45,471 nucleotides of DNA. It comes from Intoshia linei. Taxonomy: Eukaryota; Orthonectida; Rhopaluridae. The stretch lies in contig LWCA01000163.1 in the NCBI GenBank assembly GCA_001642005.1, positions 1 through 45,471 on the forward strand, written 5' to 3'. A model generated the notes under the pieces. That model was not told the DNA's origin and did not search any database. It was given only the letters and a program-made list of their open reading frames with translations. Each line of letters starts with the position of its first letter. Within the stretch, counting starts at the first letter, position 1. The position numbers and the translations under genes were made by a program. Shown here piece by piece: positions 21,501 through 29,716 of this stretch.

Positions 21501-23913
21501 TAAATTATTTCATTTTCTTCAAGGTTATTGTCATTTTTTTTTAAATCATTATAAAAATATCTACGTCTAAGCATTAAAACATCTCCAGCTTCAATGTTGA
21601 TGCTACTTAAAGATTTTGACATTTCAATCCATGCGACTAAATTCAGTGTTGTATAGTTTTTATTTTAATGTACCTGAATCATCTGTTTTTAATTGTTTTT
21701 GTAGTGCTTCCAATGCTTTTTCTTCTTTTTGCTGATATTTTAACATTTTTTTGTTCATTGTTTTCATTAAACCACCATCATATTTCACTTTTTTTGTTTC
21801 GTATTCCTTAATAATTCCATATTCTTCATAATTAGATATTCCTATATTATTAATACAGGTTAATAGTAGTTATACAGATTTCTAAACAAAAATAATTTGT
21901 CCAAGATTTTTAGACACTGGACGGTAAAAACATTTTTATCCATTACGGTCCTTTGGACTCGTAATATAATTAAAATAATATTCCAATAAATATCAATAGA
22001 AATCTTAAACGAAGATGCAGTGCCGAACACACCGTACCGAGACCCCTCTAGAGCCTCGACGAAATTTGTGAAAACTAGAGGCTACATTTTTCCAAATCGA
22101 ACATTAAAAAAATTATATTCTTGAATATCATATCTATTTTGTGTGTTAAATTTAAAATGTCAAGTCAAGATCATTAAAAATGTTGTTAGGACTGTATGTT
22201 GTAAAAAATTTGTAAATAGTAAATTGCTTTTTTGAATATGAAGGCTTAACTTTGTGACATTAAAACATTATTAATAAAGATAACTTTATTTTATTTATTA
22301 TCAAATTTGAGTTGGTGCTATGGTGGTAACTTATTTGATGGATTTACCATGTTTTGTGGACCATTTTTTTTTAAATTCAGTTCTAGCTCATTTATTTTGG
22401 GTTTTAATGATGTTTGAATTCTTAATAATTAACCCCACAAACAATAGATATATTTAATTATAAACTTCAAATTAATTTTTTTTTATAATCCAATTTCAAA
22501 ATGGGTTTTTCTACAAAAAAAAGTTGACACACACAGTATGGAAGTTTATTTTTTTCAAAAAATTCTGTGACTATATTTAATTTGTAAATAAAGGGTATAT
22601 TGGTGTTTTGACCTAAAGATATACCTTTCTGAAATTGAAATGTATGCTAATGTTCATGATTTTAAAATCTGTATCAGTATGGATATTTTTTTAAATTCTA
22701 GGACTTTGATTTAAATAAAAAGCATAATTGGGCTTTTTGGCGGTAAGAGGTAAATGTCTAAGAGTGAAATTTATCTTAGTTTCTACCCGGAAATATGTGA
22801 TTTGAAATTTGTGTTTATTAAAATTCTAGAATTCTTATTTATTGAAATAAACGATAACACACACAAAAAAAAAGTTTTATATAAATTGGGATAGATGTAA
22901 ACGATTTTAATAAACTGTATACCAAATATACTGCCAATATGATCAATTTGCTCGGTCATTGATAAACTACTATCCAATGTTATTCTTTTGTGAATATTAG
23001 ATGCCACAGACATTGTAACTTCAATTATTTTGGATATATAATACAAAATACACTAAATCATAATTTATACATTTAATTGTAATATTATTTCATTTCATTA
23101 TGCAAACATTGATACATGTATTAAAATTTTTATGTATCTTTTCCAGCCACTTTGTTTTTGAATTTCAATTTTAATGGAAATTATTTTTTTATGATCCTTA
23201 TAAAAGATTAAACATTTTTTGACAAGTCTTAGTCTCAGACTAAACTTATTAGTTTTATACCAAGAAACAGGGACCGTGGAGAGCCAACAGTGGACCTTCT
23301 GAAGTAAAAAATGCGACCTTTCATATGAAAAATTTATCTAACGTTTTTATCAATTTAAAATAGAAGGCTCGATATGATTATGCCCTTCATATGACCCCTA
23401 GTCCCTATTCACAGTCTGAATGAAACACTAGATATATATTATATGACTTTTAACCACCAATGCAATAAACTACTAAAAGATCTACTTAGTGAATCCCTGA
23501 ATAAAATTGTATAATTGTAAAAAAGTACGTCATCCTCAATGTTGTAATGTAAAATGGTTTTTTGAGGAGATAGCCAAATTTTACTAGACATGTCAAAGTC
23601 ATTAATCATGAGTAATCCAAAATTTTCCACTAAAATTTAATATATGGCGAAAAAGTAGAAAAAATTACACAAATCTTTATTTATATTGATTCTATCATTC
23701 AAAGCAGTGACAACATCACATATCTAAACATTTGATAAAATTTAGACACTGAGCATTTAAAAATCATTGATAAATTATTAACATTGATTAAGATTGGCTT
23801 ATATAATTTATAATTTATTTTTAAAATAATACTAGGGTGTTTTTCTCCAAATTGAGTCGAATTTTTTGAGACGAAATTGGAGTTAAATCAAAATTAACTG
23901 TTATTATTGACAT
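2087..23913 (-). CDS. TLN: Talin, complete gene (FERM head, rod, actin-binding tail)
   Basis: Cytoskeletal adaptor that links integrin-type receptors at the membrane to actin. Coding exons, 5' to 3' on minus: 23833-23913, 23669-23723, 23486-23629, 22923-23018, 21674-21841, 21363-21636, 21224-21287, 21079-21183, 20932-21018, 19705-19869, 18746-18955, 18490-18676, 18221-18299, 15793-16813, 15498-15602, 15292-15441, 14252-14526, 12716-13478, 12341-12610, 12193-12303, 10591-10789, 8023-10541, 5774-6049, 5473-5651, 3922-4360, 3312-3515, 3097-3274, 2982-3058, 2876-2947, 2087-2683. Total 9,150 nt, 3,049 aa, in frame throughout. The FERM head (1-413) and C-terminus align with vertebrate talin with few gaps; the middle rod is very divergent. 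The start ATG has an in-frame TAA 24 nt upstream. One donor is ambiguous: exon 14 may end at 15808. Confidence 0.93.
2684..2875 (-). other. Talin intron 29 with a small repeat-like segment
   Basis: 192-nt intron. On the plus strand it contains TACAGTAATGTCTC near 2777, resembling the pogo/Tigger-type termini seen in the MITE at 42706-42877. The reciprocal end is unclear. Confidence 0.35.
3922..6049 (-). CDS. TLN: Talin exons 23-25: C-terminal rod bundles
   Basis: Exons 5774-6049, 5473-5651 and 3922-4360. Exon 24 contains SDIETSTMFAEAGAN, clearly the vertebrate ADLDTTIMFATAGTL segment of the late rod. Exon 25 begins RKSFADLTKNLVLSIKNF, aligning with REGILKTAKVLVEDTKVLV. This anchors the alignment: about 550 residues remain to the C-terminus, as in vertebrates. 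A 1,112-nt intron (4361-5472) and a 1,973-nt intron (6050-8022) interrupt the block. Confidence 0.88.
4361..5472. repeat. Talin intron 24: repeat debris
   Basis: No coding sequence supported. Holds a decayed copy of dispersed family A near 4780-4950 (ends AATTAAACGGTAACAAACAC) and two hAT-like termini (TTTCCCAACCGTAGGCC near 4506; AGTGGTTACCTATTGGGG near 4963) whose partner ends I could not pair. Confidence 0.45.
6340..6811. mobile_element. Non-autonomous hAT-type element in talin intron 22
   Basis: The left end CAGAGCCGTTTTAAGGCA and the reverse complement of the right end, CAGAACCGTCTTAAGCCA, form a terminal inverted repeat (15 of 18 match). The flanks are TAAGTAAG (6332-6339) and TAAGTAAA (6812-6819), an 8-bp target duplication with one mismatch. 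The interior is AT-rich and has no transposase. Length 472 bp. The 8-bp duplication and CAG termini are hAT features. Confidence 0.75.
6842..7720 (-). repeat. Dispersed repeat family A, long copy
   Basis: Begins with GTGTGTGTTACCGTTTATT and runs through blocks shared with other copies: AACACACACAAAAAATTCC, AGTGACGCCTTCATTGTC, CATTCCCGGTGAAAAATAA, then TTAATATATTATCAACCAAT. Reverse orientation relative to the copies near 25990 and 28930. An imperfect internal unit of roughly 130-170 bp recurs within it. The family has no recognisable protein and is unclassified. Lies in talin intron 22. Confidence 0.7.
8023..10789 (-). CDS. TLN: Talin exons 21-22: central rod, including an 839-codon exon
   Basis: Exon 21 (10591-10789) ends TAT G|GTAATT and joins exon 22 (8023-10541) across a 49-nt intron, restoring VKHKLSRPF in frame. 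Exon 22 has no stop over 2,519 nt and encodes helical bundle sequence with Ser/Asn/Lys-rich surfaces. The apparent hydrophobic start MVILMIIIGYIV seen when exon 22 is read alone is translated intron, not a signal or membrane segment. This exon is the likeliest site of much of the extra rod length compared with vertebrate talin. Confidence 0.85.
10840..12170 (-). repeat. Dispersed repeat family A copy, split by an inserted transposon
   Basis: Matches the 6842-7720 copy block by block (AACACACACAAAAAATTTTA, AGTGACGCCTTCATG, ATTCCCGGTGAAAAATAA) up to ...TTAATATATTA at 11279. It resumes with TATCAACCAATATTTTTC immediately after the element at 11280-11938. Lies in talin intron 20. Confidence 0.75.
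11280..11938. mobile_element. CACTA-like non-autonomous element nested in a repeat
   Basis: Starts CACTGCCCAACACC and ends TTATGCAGTG, giving the short inverted terminus CACTGC/GCAGTG. The 3-bp sequence TTA is duplicated on both sides (11277-11279 and 11939-11941). The uninterrupted repeat copy near 7550 gives the empty site, so both boundaries are fixed. Length 659 bp. CACTG-type ends with a 3-bp duplication fit CACTA/EnSpm-like elements. No transposase remains, so the superfamily is inferred. Confidence 0.7.
12193..13478 (-). CDS. TLN: Talin exons 18-20: rod bundles
   Basis: Exons 12716-13478 (254 codons), 12341-12610 and 12193-12303. Exon 18 shows a repeated talin-rod-like helical pattern with small residues in the core (LAESAGQLYN, LLANSATKLILSTKL, NLTNAASASLKFLWAG). 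Exons 19 and 20 are separated by a 37-nt intron (12304-12340) that would otherwise add a stop. Phase is 0 at these joins. Confidence 0.82.
13600..14000 (+). repeat. Dispersed repeat family A, partial copy in talin intron 17
   Basis: Shares the blocks GTTTCCTAACTGGAAATAAC, GGTTTTGATCGTGAAAATAC and the end AATTAAACGATAACACAC with other family A copies, forward orientation. The rest of the 773-nt intron (13479-14251) shows no coding sequence. Confidence 0.6.
14252..16813 (-). CDS. TLN: Talin exons 14-17: N-terminal rod bundles
   Basis: Exons 15793-16813 (340 codons, long and uninterrupted), 15498-15602, 15292-15441 and 14252-14526. All are helical, Asn/Lys/Ile-rich and free of Cys/Pro clusters, as expected of talin helical bundles, but too divergent to assign individual R-domains. 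Exon 14 has two phase-compatible donors: AAA|GTGTAC at 15793 or TAT|GTTACT at 15808. Exon 17 could use either of two AG acceptors a few codons apart; phase favours 14526. Confidence 0.8.
14527..15291. repeat. Talin intron 16 with family B sequence
   Basis: 765-nt intron without exons. From about 14790 to 15000 it contains short imperfect repeats of the type TTCACC...TTTTGAAGAT...CCTTAAAA. These recur at 17090-17320, 33110-33410 and, as a clear tandem array, 40110-40510. A short segment near 14691 (AGCCCTAGTCACACTTCCAAG) resembles one near 27880. Confidence 0.5.
17412..18114 (+). mobile_element. hAT element with decayed transposase fragment, in talin intron 13
   Basis: The left end CAGGGGTTTTCAACGTGGGCC and the right end ...GGTTGAGAAGTGCTG form inverted termini. 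The flanks CATTAAAT (17404-17411) and GATTAAAT (18115-18122) are an 8-bp duplication with one mismatch. Length 703 bp. Inside, plus frame, is the C-terminal part of a hAT transposase: FPTT(stop)LVEAGFLAVVNIFSKKRS, the conserved FPTTYLVEAGFS motif interrupted by a stop, with more stops after it. This is a dead deletion derivative. Confidence 0.85.
17575..17930 (+). pseudogene. hAT transposase C-terminal pseudogene
   Basis: Open from about 17575 to 17765, then broken by TAG at the Tyr of FPTTY and by TGA after KKRSK. The motif matches the dimerisation region at the C-terminus of ZBED/SCAND3-like hAT transposases. The catalytic Asp residues would lie upstream and are deleted. Confidence 0.75.
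18221..18955 (-). CDS. TLN: Talin exons 11-13: head-rod linker and first rod helices
   Basis: Exon 11 (18746-18955, 70 codons) follows the FERM end directly and is rich in Lys, Pro, Ser and Val without clear helices, as expected of the flexible linker after F3. Exons 12 (18490-18676) and 13 (18221-18299) are helical (QKYVENINNNVNQYIQFFE and GGIIGTVANLVMFQ) and probably start the first rod bundle. Phases 0, 1 and 2 agree across the joins. Sequence identity to other talins is low here; the assignment rests on position and splice-frame continuity. Confidence 0.8.
19144..19468. mobile_element. Short hAT-like MITE in talin intron 10
   Basis: Left end CAGGGTCAGTAACC...GTGGGCCAC; right end GGGCGACTGGTTTCCGACCCCCG. 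The ends are inverted repeats with a few mismatches. Flanks ATGTATGA and ATCTATGG match 6 of 8, consistent with an aged duplication. No coding capacity. Confidence 0.55.
19705..21287 (-). CDS. TLN: Talin exons 7-10: F2 and F3 (PTB-like) subdomains
   Basis: Exons 21224-21287, 21079-21183, 20932-21018 and 19705-19869. Exon 7 has MILPEEYRKEK (vertebrate DFLPKEYVKQK) and exon 8 has LKTYGFTFFLV (vertebrate LKTYGVSFFLV). Exons 9-10 form the PTB-like F3 domain: VQFGISKSDV, then WHLSNIRNYGSSSDSFTMDL, ending LISGYIDLYLKK as in vertebrate F3. In vertebrates F3 binds the integrin beta tail. Here the tip that carries Arg358/Trp359 in mouse talin-1 reads Asn-Tyr. Introns are 40 nt and 60 nt, then 1,062 nt. 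Confidence 0.92.
19870..20931. other. Talin intron 9
   Basis: 1,062-nt intron. No exon or transposase. Contains small palindromes, for example TGATGTACA...TGTACATCA near 20762-20788 with a repeated ACAATGTAC core, and AT palindromes near 20810-20900. Confidence 0.5.
21363..23018 (-). CDS. TLN: Talin exons 4-6: F1 and start of F2
   Basis: Exons 22923-23018, 21674-21841 and 21363-21636. The join ...GSIFG|ISNYEEYG reproduces the RIGITNHDEYS region of vertebrate F1. Exon 5 carries the talin-specific F1 insertion: basic and helical, ending LKTDDS, where vertebrates have LHTDD. Exon 6 reads WIEMSKSL...LMLRRRYFYND, matching WLDHGRTL...LLLRRKFFYSD, then enters F2. The intron between exons 5 and 6 is 37 nt. 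The intron before exon 5 (21842-22922) is 1.1 kb and holds a dispersed repeat. Confidence 0.92.
22500..22890 (+). repeat. Dispersed repeat family A, partial copy in talin intron 4
   Basis: Contains the family blocks GATTTTAAAATCTGTATCAG, AAATTCTAGGACTTTGATTT and the terminal AAATAAACGATAACACACAC. Forward orientation. The rest of the intron (21842-22922) has no exon; GACCCCTCTAGAGCCTCGACG near 22040 is locally GC-rich, of unknown origin. Confidence 0.6.
23486..23913 (-). CDS. TLN: Talin exons 1-3: F0 subdomain
   Basis: Exons 23833-23913 (27 codons, phase 0), 23669-23723 and 23486-23629 give the ubiquitin-like F0 domain, residues about 1-85. Landmarks match vertebrate F0: ICDVVTALNDRI corresponds to VYDACRIIRERI, and ENFGLLM...KIWLSPQKTILHYN to the DFGLFL...GIWLEAGKALDYY segment. 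The intron between exons 2 and 3 is 39 nt (23630-23668) and the first intron is 109 nt. The N-terminal ATG is confirmed by homology, so the gene is complete at its 5' end. Exon 3 ends CTA A|GTAGAT, a weaker donor than most here, but phase and homology support it. Confidence 0.9.
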
Positions 23914-25157
23914 TTTTTGATTCTTTCCTTTAAATTATATTATACATTTTACTTTTGTAGTGTAAACATCTTAGTAAATAGTCATCTTAAAATTACTATG
24001 GTTTAGATTTGTATCAATAAAAAATTAAGTCTCTGTTTGCTTATTATTTTTAAAGGCTGTTACAATTTCCAAATTAGTAAAGCGTTGAGATTTGAAATTT
24101 AACAACATTCTGGGCTAAAGCTTGTCAAAATTTTTAGCACAAAACATTTATCTTATCACATTAATGTTGTCGGATTATTTTGATTGTTTCATTGACTACT
24201 TAAAATTTTATGAATGAACTATAAAGTAGTATAACTTGAATTATTATAGCATTACAATTTTCAATGCAATTTACCATTCAGCTTAGTTGAGTCAACTAAC
24301 ATTTACATAGTATTACTACTACACAGGATATAATGATTTAATATGGTACGAAATGATACATATCACACAATATAATATGAATTACATACATTCATTGTTA
24401 TAGTTAATTTATGACTTTTAATTTGTAAATATATTAACGGTTTGATAATTATAGGTTAATTCGTTGTTTATTAATTCATGTTGTGTGATTATTACTTTTT
24501 TAATTAAAATTTAGATGAAATTAGGGATTAGAAACTTTTTGAAAATGAGAAACTACATAGCAATGATAAAAAACCGAAGGAATCAATTTATTAGATTGAA
24601 ACTAAATTAAATCTGTTAGTTGTAACATAATTTTTTGAGTAAAGATTTTTTTTTTGCGGCCCGCGTAATATTTTTTTTTCAAATTTAGCCCGCCAAGCAA
24701 ATTGAGTATGACACCCCTGTATTATAGTTATACATATATACTTTATCCCCGTTTTACAATATTTTTTTAAAAATCCCATTTTACCATACCTGATGAGAAC
24801 AATTAATTTAATCCAACCCTAAAATAAAAAATCCCCTATTTTTCAATATTTTTTTGAAAAATTCGATTTTACCAAACATTATGAGAAATTTCATCTTTAT
24901 GATAAACTCTATTTGATGTATATCACTGAAGAATTTTATAGGTATTTGCCAGGATTTAATTAGTACGAAGTTCGTACTAACTCGTGTTGTTTTCAATACG
25001 TACTATCCATACTTATCGTCATATTCGAAGCCAATAAATTTTAGATTGTTTACTTAAATAATTAACTATCGCACAGGCTTTTGTGATATTCAAATTTGTC
25101 AATACTATCTATAGAAGTGGTTCCCCAAAAAAAATATATTGTCGACACCTCTAACTA
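23914..25157. other. Divergent intergenic region, talin side
   Basis: AT-rich, presumably holding the talin promoter, but I see no convincing core element. Positions about 24595-24719 form a repeat that recurs inverted at about 36794-36920, ending GACACCCCTG, a hAT-like terminus. Confidence 0.5.
24595..24719 (-). repeat. hAT-like terminal segment, copy 1
   Basis: Reverse complement begins CAGGGGTGTCATACTCAATT, then TTGCTTGGCGGGC and a run to AAAATTATGTTA. It matches 36794-36920 over about 125 bp with scattered changes. I could not locate the other terminus. Confidence 0.55.
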
Positions 25158-25691
25158 GTGGTTTTTAATGAGCTTTGGCAAGTTGATCTATTAAGTCCTT
25201 TACCTAAAACGACAAATTTAAACAAATATATTCGCATAAAGTGCGATCACTATTCTGGATGGTGTAAGGCAGAACCCTTGAATGACATTTCAGCTGTCAA
25301 CATTGCTGATGCATTAGTCAAAAACATAATAAGTTGGTATGGACCCCCACTAGAAATACACTTTGACTGCGCTCAACAATTCGAAGGATCAATTGTATTT
25401 AAATTATGTGAAATGTATGATATAACTAAATCTCATTCAAAACCATATGTTAATCGTCAAAATGGAGTTGCTGAAAGACGTATTAGAACTATTAGAGAAC
25501 ATTTTAGAACATTAAATGATACCCAAAATTGGGATAACATTTTATTTTACATTGTAATGCGTTTTCGTTCAACTATATTAACTACGACTGGTACGACACC
25601 ATGTCAGGTAGTTTTAGGTTATGATATGTATAAAACGTCAAATCAATGTCGTGTATCCATTAATGAAATAATCAAATCAAAAAAAAATTGA
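25158..25691 (+). pseudogene. Ty3/gypsy-type integrase core, 5'-truncated retrotransposon fragment
   Basis: 177 codons open. The frame covers an rve integrase core: first catalytic Asp in LWQVDLLSP, second in EIHFDCAQQFEG, and the Glu in VNRQNGVAERRIRTI. The DDE triad is therefore intact. The usual His-Cys zinc domain, reverse transcriptase, RNase H and LTRs are absent; an in-frame stop lies just upstream. It ends at a TGA, after which the pol C-terminal tail continues in another frame (25688-25918). Most likely a decayed fragment. A domesticated integrase cannot be excluded, but nothing supports expression. Confidence 0.75.
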
Positions 25692-25918
25692 ACATAACTA
25701 GAATAAAACGAAATGATGCTCATTTTGAAAAATATTCTTTTTACCATTACTCTAATTTTGTTCCAAATTTACCAATAAAAGACAAACAACAACCTCTGTC
25801 AAAACCTGTCCGGCATTCAAAACCTCCTTCGCATTTTAAGGATTACCAATTATTTTATGGTGATGGTGTAATAAATAAAGTTATATTCATAATATATACT
25901 CATTATCACTCAAAATAA
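25688..25918 (+). pseudogene. C-terminal tail of the same retrotransposon pol, shifted frame
   Basis: About 76 codons directly after the integrase core in a different frame. SKPVRHSKPPSHFKDYQLFYG resembles the basic Pro-rich ...KPP.R..DY tail at the end of many Ty3/gypsy Pol proteins. The shift relative to the core shows the fragment is broken. Confidence 0.55.
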
Positions 25919-25984
25919 ATTGTATGTTTGTGAACTTAAAATAATTTTAATTTAAATATTAAATCTACATCATATTCAATATCT

Positions 25985-26760
25985 AAATCATTACAATAAT
26001 ATGTCAAAAGTTATTTTTCACCGGGAATGCGCAGATTTCTGGGTTGAAATTTTGTATATATATCAACTGGAATAAACTGTATCAGACTAATCTTTTTTGT
26101 GATTGTAGGACTGTTAATTATTTCAAATATTTTGTTTTACTTATTTTATTAATAAAATAGTTTCCAAATAAAAAGAGAATGAATATTAAAATTCTTTTTT
26201 GACCGTGAATGCGTCACTTTGTGAGATTAAAATTTTTTGTGGATGTTAATTGGAAATAACCGTATGATCTGCAATTTGTTTTAAAATTCTAAAACTATTT
26301 TTATTTTTTAAAAAAATGGTAATCTGAGGTTTTCAACGTGAAAATACAATTTTTTGGATTTGAAATTTAAAAATGGTAATATTTATGATTTTAAACACTA
26401 TCCCACAATGTATGTTTTATAAAATTCTAGGACTTTTTTAATTTTTTAAAAAAAGGATAATTTGTAGTTTTGACCATGAAGATGTAAAACTTTAAAATAG
26501 AAATTGACTATTATGTTGATGATTTTAAAATCTTTATCAGATTGTATATTTTTTATAATTCTAGAATTCGTTTGATTTTTAAAAAAAAGGATAATTGGGA
26601 TGTTTGACCATGTCTGACTTTATTTCTCAAAATTAAATTTTTGATAAAAATATTATCCTCGAAAAACTAATATAAATATGGAATTTTTAAATTCTAAATC
26701 TTTGGAACAAATAAATAAAAAAACATTCATTTTTAACTAACACAACTGTAAATTACTTTA
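25985..26760 (+). repeat. Dispersed repeat family A, long forward copy
   Basis: Starts in the TTATTTTTCACCGGGAATGC block, then TATATCAACTGGAATAAACT and AATGCGTCACTTTGTGAG, followed by three or more imperfect units with AATTCTAG...GGATAATT(T/G)G. Same family as 6842-7720 but in opposite orientation. The rest of the spacer to 27356 holds no gene that I can see. Confidence 0.7.
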
Positions 26761-27356
26761 TGTAAGTAAATATTGGCTCAAAAAAATATCACGCGTTTCT
26801 CTAAAATTATTTCACGGACCGATATTGACCCGGACCCTAATTTGGGAACCGATAGTTTAATATATGACATCAATTAAAAACTAAAATTAACCCTGACATT
26901 GTAAACTTTTTAACCCTGAAACGTTTAAACCCTAAATTTCAATATGCAATGTGTAATAGTTTTTGGAAAATTATTACATTAGGTTAATTCAAGTTAACTA
27001 TTGCTTTTTAAAGAATATAATTAAACAATATTAAGTATAAATTTAACCCATTCTCTTATAAAAATGTACAAATTTACAAATATTTATATTTGTTAATCAT
27101 AATGTTGAGTAAATGTAACCAGTGAATACGGACATGTGTACAATGCCTATAATTCATTCAATGGTTTCATTTGTGTACCAGCATTGAAATTTGAATATAG
27201 ATAGTTACCCAATATAAGAGTTTAAATATTATAGACAAAACTATAATAGTTGACTAGCACACTTACATTTTAAATTGTTTTCTATGCACGTTACATTCAG
27301 CAAATTTCCAGGGAGTATTAACAATGTGAAGATTCAAATTTTAATTAGTAATTGAA

Positions 27357-29716
27357 ATGAAAAATTTTTACTCTACATTGGGTTGCGTCGGAGAAAAAAG
27401 GAGGATTAAACCATTTTCTAATTTAGTTATACAAATTCCACCGTTGAATAATTTAAATGTATCTAAAACAGGTATACATTTTGATAATTTTAATTTTTTT
27501 TAAACTTAATCATAACATTGCATTTCATTAGACATAATGTAATGTCAAATAACTCCGTTTTGTTTAGATAACAAATTATCAAATGTAAAAATAGCGAAAT
27601 TACTCATTTATAACAAAATTTCTTCAAATGGACACGATATTATGAAAGTAAGCCTTAATGTGTTTATTGAATGCAATTTAAAATGTTTATACAAATGTAT
27701 ACTTATAATTAGTTTTATTATACTGTAGTCGTTAATTGTACTATTAATAGATAAGTACACTAAAAAGGTTATCATTGATGTCATTCCTAATTTTCATTTT
27801 ATGCATAAATATGCAAATTACAATGTATTTACTCCAATAGTATCATATTCTCAAGTAAAAAGTTTTAACAAGCCCTAGCTACCTTTCCAAGGCTCCTGAT
27901 TTGACATTACATTTAAAACACAAAATAGTTATGATATTTAGAATATAATTTTTTTACAGTGTATTTATATTTGTTTTTGTACTTTGCAGAAAAGTTTTTG
28001 CACTTTATTGAAAAATGGGGAGTAGGGTGGTAAAAATTCAATTCTGTGACCAGAATTTACAATTAAATTCACAATATCAAGCATCTTATGTAATCCTACA
28101 TTATTCATTATGAATATACAATTTATTTTTTCTTTTTCAAGTAATTTGGGCATAAAATTAGTTAAAAAAGTACTAAATTTACTTCCGTTGTAAGAACGAA
28201 CAGTGGTTTCATAATATTCCATTCCATATTTATTGTATACACCATAAATAGAAACATTTTTTGATCTTAAACTTGCAATTTGTACAACTGGTGTTTTACC
28301 AATTAATGCTCTATCTCTCTTACACCTCATACTGATGTTAAATCCAGCTTCATCTATGAAATATATAGAACTATCGGTTTGTTCAATTAAGAGTTGTTCA
28401 AACATGTCGGCAAAATGTATATTAGTTACAATTTCATCATAATTGACAAAACAATAAAGTGCAAAAACTTTTCTGTAAAATGCAAAAACTTTTTTGTAAT
28501 GTGCAAAAACAAATATAAATACTTTGTAATTACCAATTTGGAAGCGTAATGCCACCATTTAACAAAATTTCGTCATGCTACAAAGAAAATTCTCGGGTAC
28601 ATTGGGTTCGGAAATGTACAATTTACATGTTGCTTCTTAAAATTATATTGTACTAGGTGGACTGAATTAAAAACACTTCTTATCCCATTTTTTTAATTTA
28701 TTAGACAGAATGTTTATATAACATTAAAAGTAAAAATTGTCATAAATAGCATAAATTCCAGAAAAATAAAATTGTAAAGACCTATTTTGTCATTTTCCGT
28801 GTGATGATATATATTCAGTACCAATTTAATACATACTTAAAAATACCAATTACGTATCAATAATTAACAGAATCTTCACGTTATAAACATATTTAAGGCA
28901 AATTCTCCCAATATTGCAAAGGATTGTAATAAATTTAAATTTTATTCAAAATGTTTTGAAAATGAGAATTTGAAATTTAAAATTTAAAAATTGCGATGGA
29001 ATAAATTATATAGATTTTTACTCATATTTCTTTATTGGATATGTGTAGACGTTCTATGCACATTTTTTTTTGAAATTGTAAGATCAATATTTACATTTTT
29101 TTTAATTTTTATGATAATTGAAATACTTGAAAAATATTGGTTGATAATATATTAAAAATTATTTTTCACTGGAAATGCGTAGATTTCTGGGATTGAAATT
29201 TTGTATTTATATCAACTGGAATAAGCTCTACAAGAATAATCATTTTTTTTAATTCTCCAACTTGTTTGATTTTCAAAAAAAGGCAGTGGGGTTTTTGAAC
29301 CGTAGGATGTGAGTTTGGGAGGTTGAAATTTAATTTGCTCACACCCGGAAAAAGTGTAATTGAAATGTGGACTTTATAAATATCTAACAATGATAGTTAT
29401 TGAAATAAACGGGAACACACAGACACACAAACAAATATTGCGTAGCATATTATGTAAGTAAGGAATCCTTACTAAGGATTTATTTTAAGTTTTATTCATT
29501 GCTAGAATCGTTAAATCTTTATTATAAATCAAAGTTGGGCAAACTGTTTAGTTTGTGTCCAAAATTGTAATAAAAATAATTGTAAAATCAATTTAGGAAT
29601 TTCACGATAAAGATCCATTCAATAATTTAGAAATCGATTATGATGTTTTCATTCAAATTTTAAGCAAATATGACATTAATATCAACAAAAATATTTTGAA
29701 TCGGTTGATAAAAAAG
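27357..29716 (+). CDS. EFCAB6: EFCAB6 exons 1-3: N-terminus
   Basis: Exon 1 (27357-27471) encodes 38 residues from the ATG and ends phase 1. Exon 2 (27568-27647) and exon 3 (29597-29716) follow in phase. Exon 3 reads like one degenerate EF-hand followed by the helix of the next (LEIDYDVFIQILSKYDI). Intron 2 is 1.9 kb and holds a mariner-like element and a family A copy. Confidence 0.7.
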
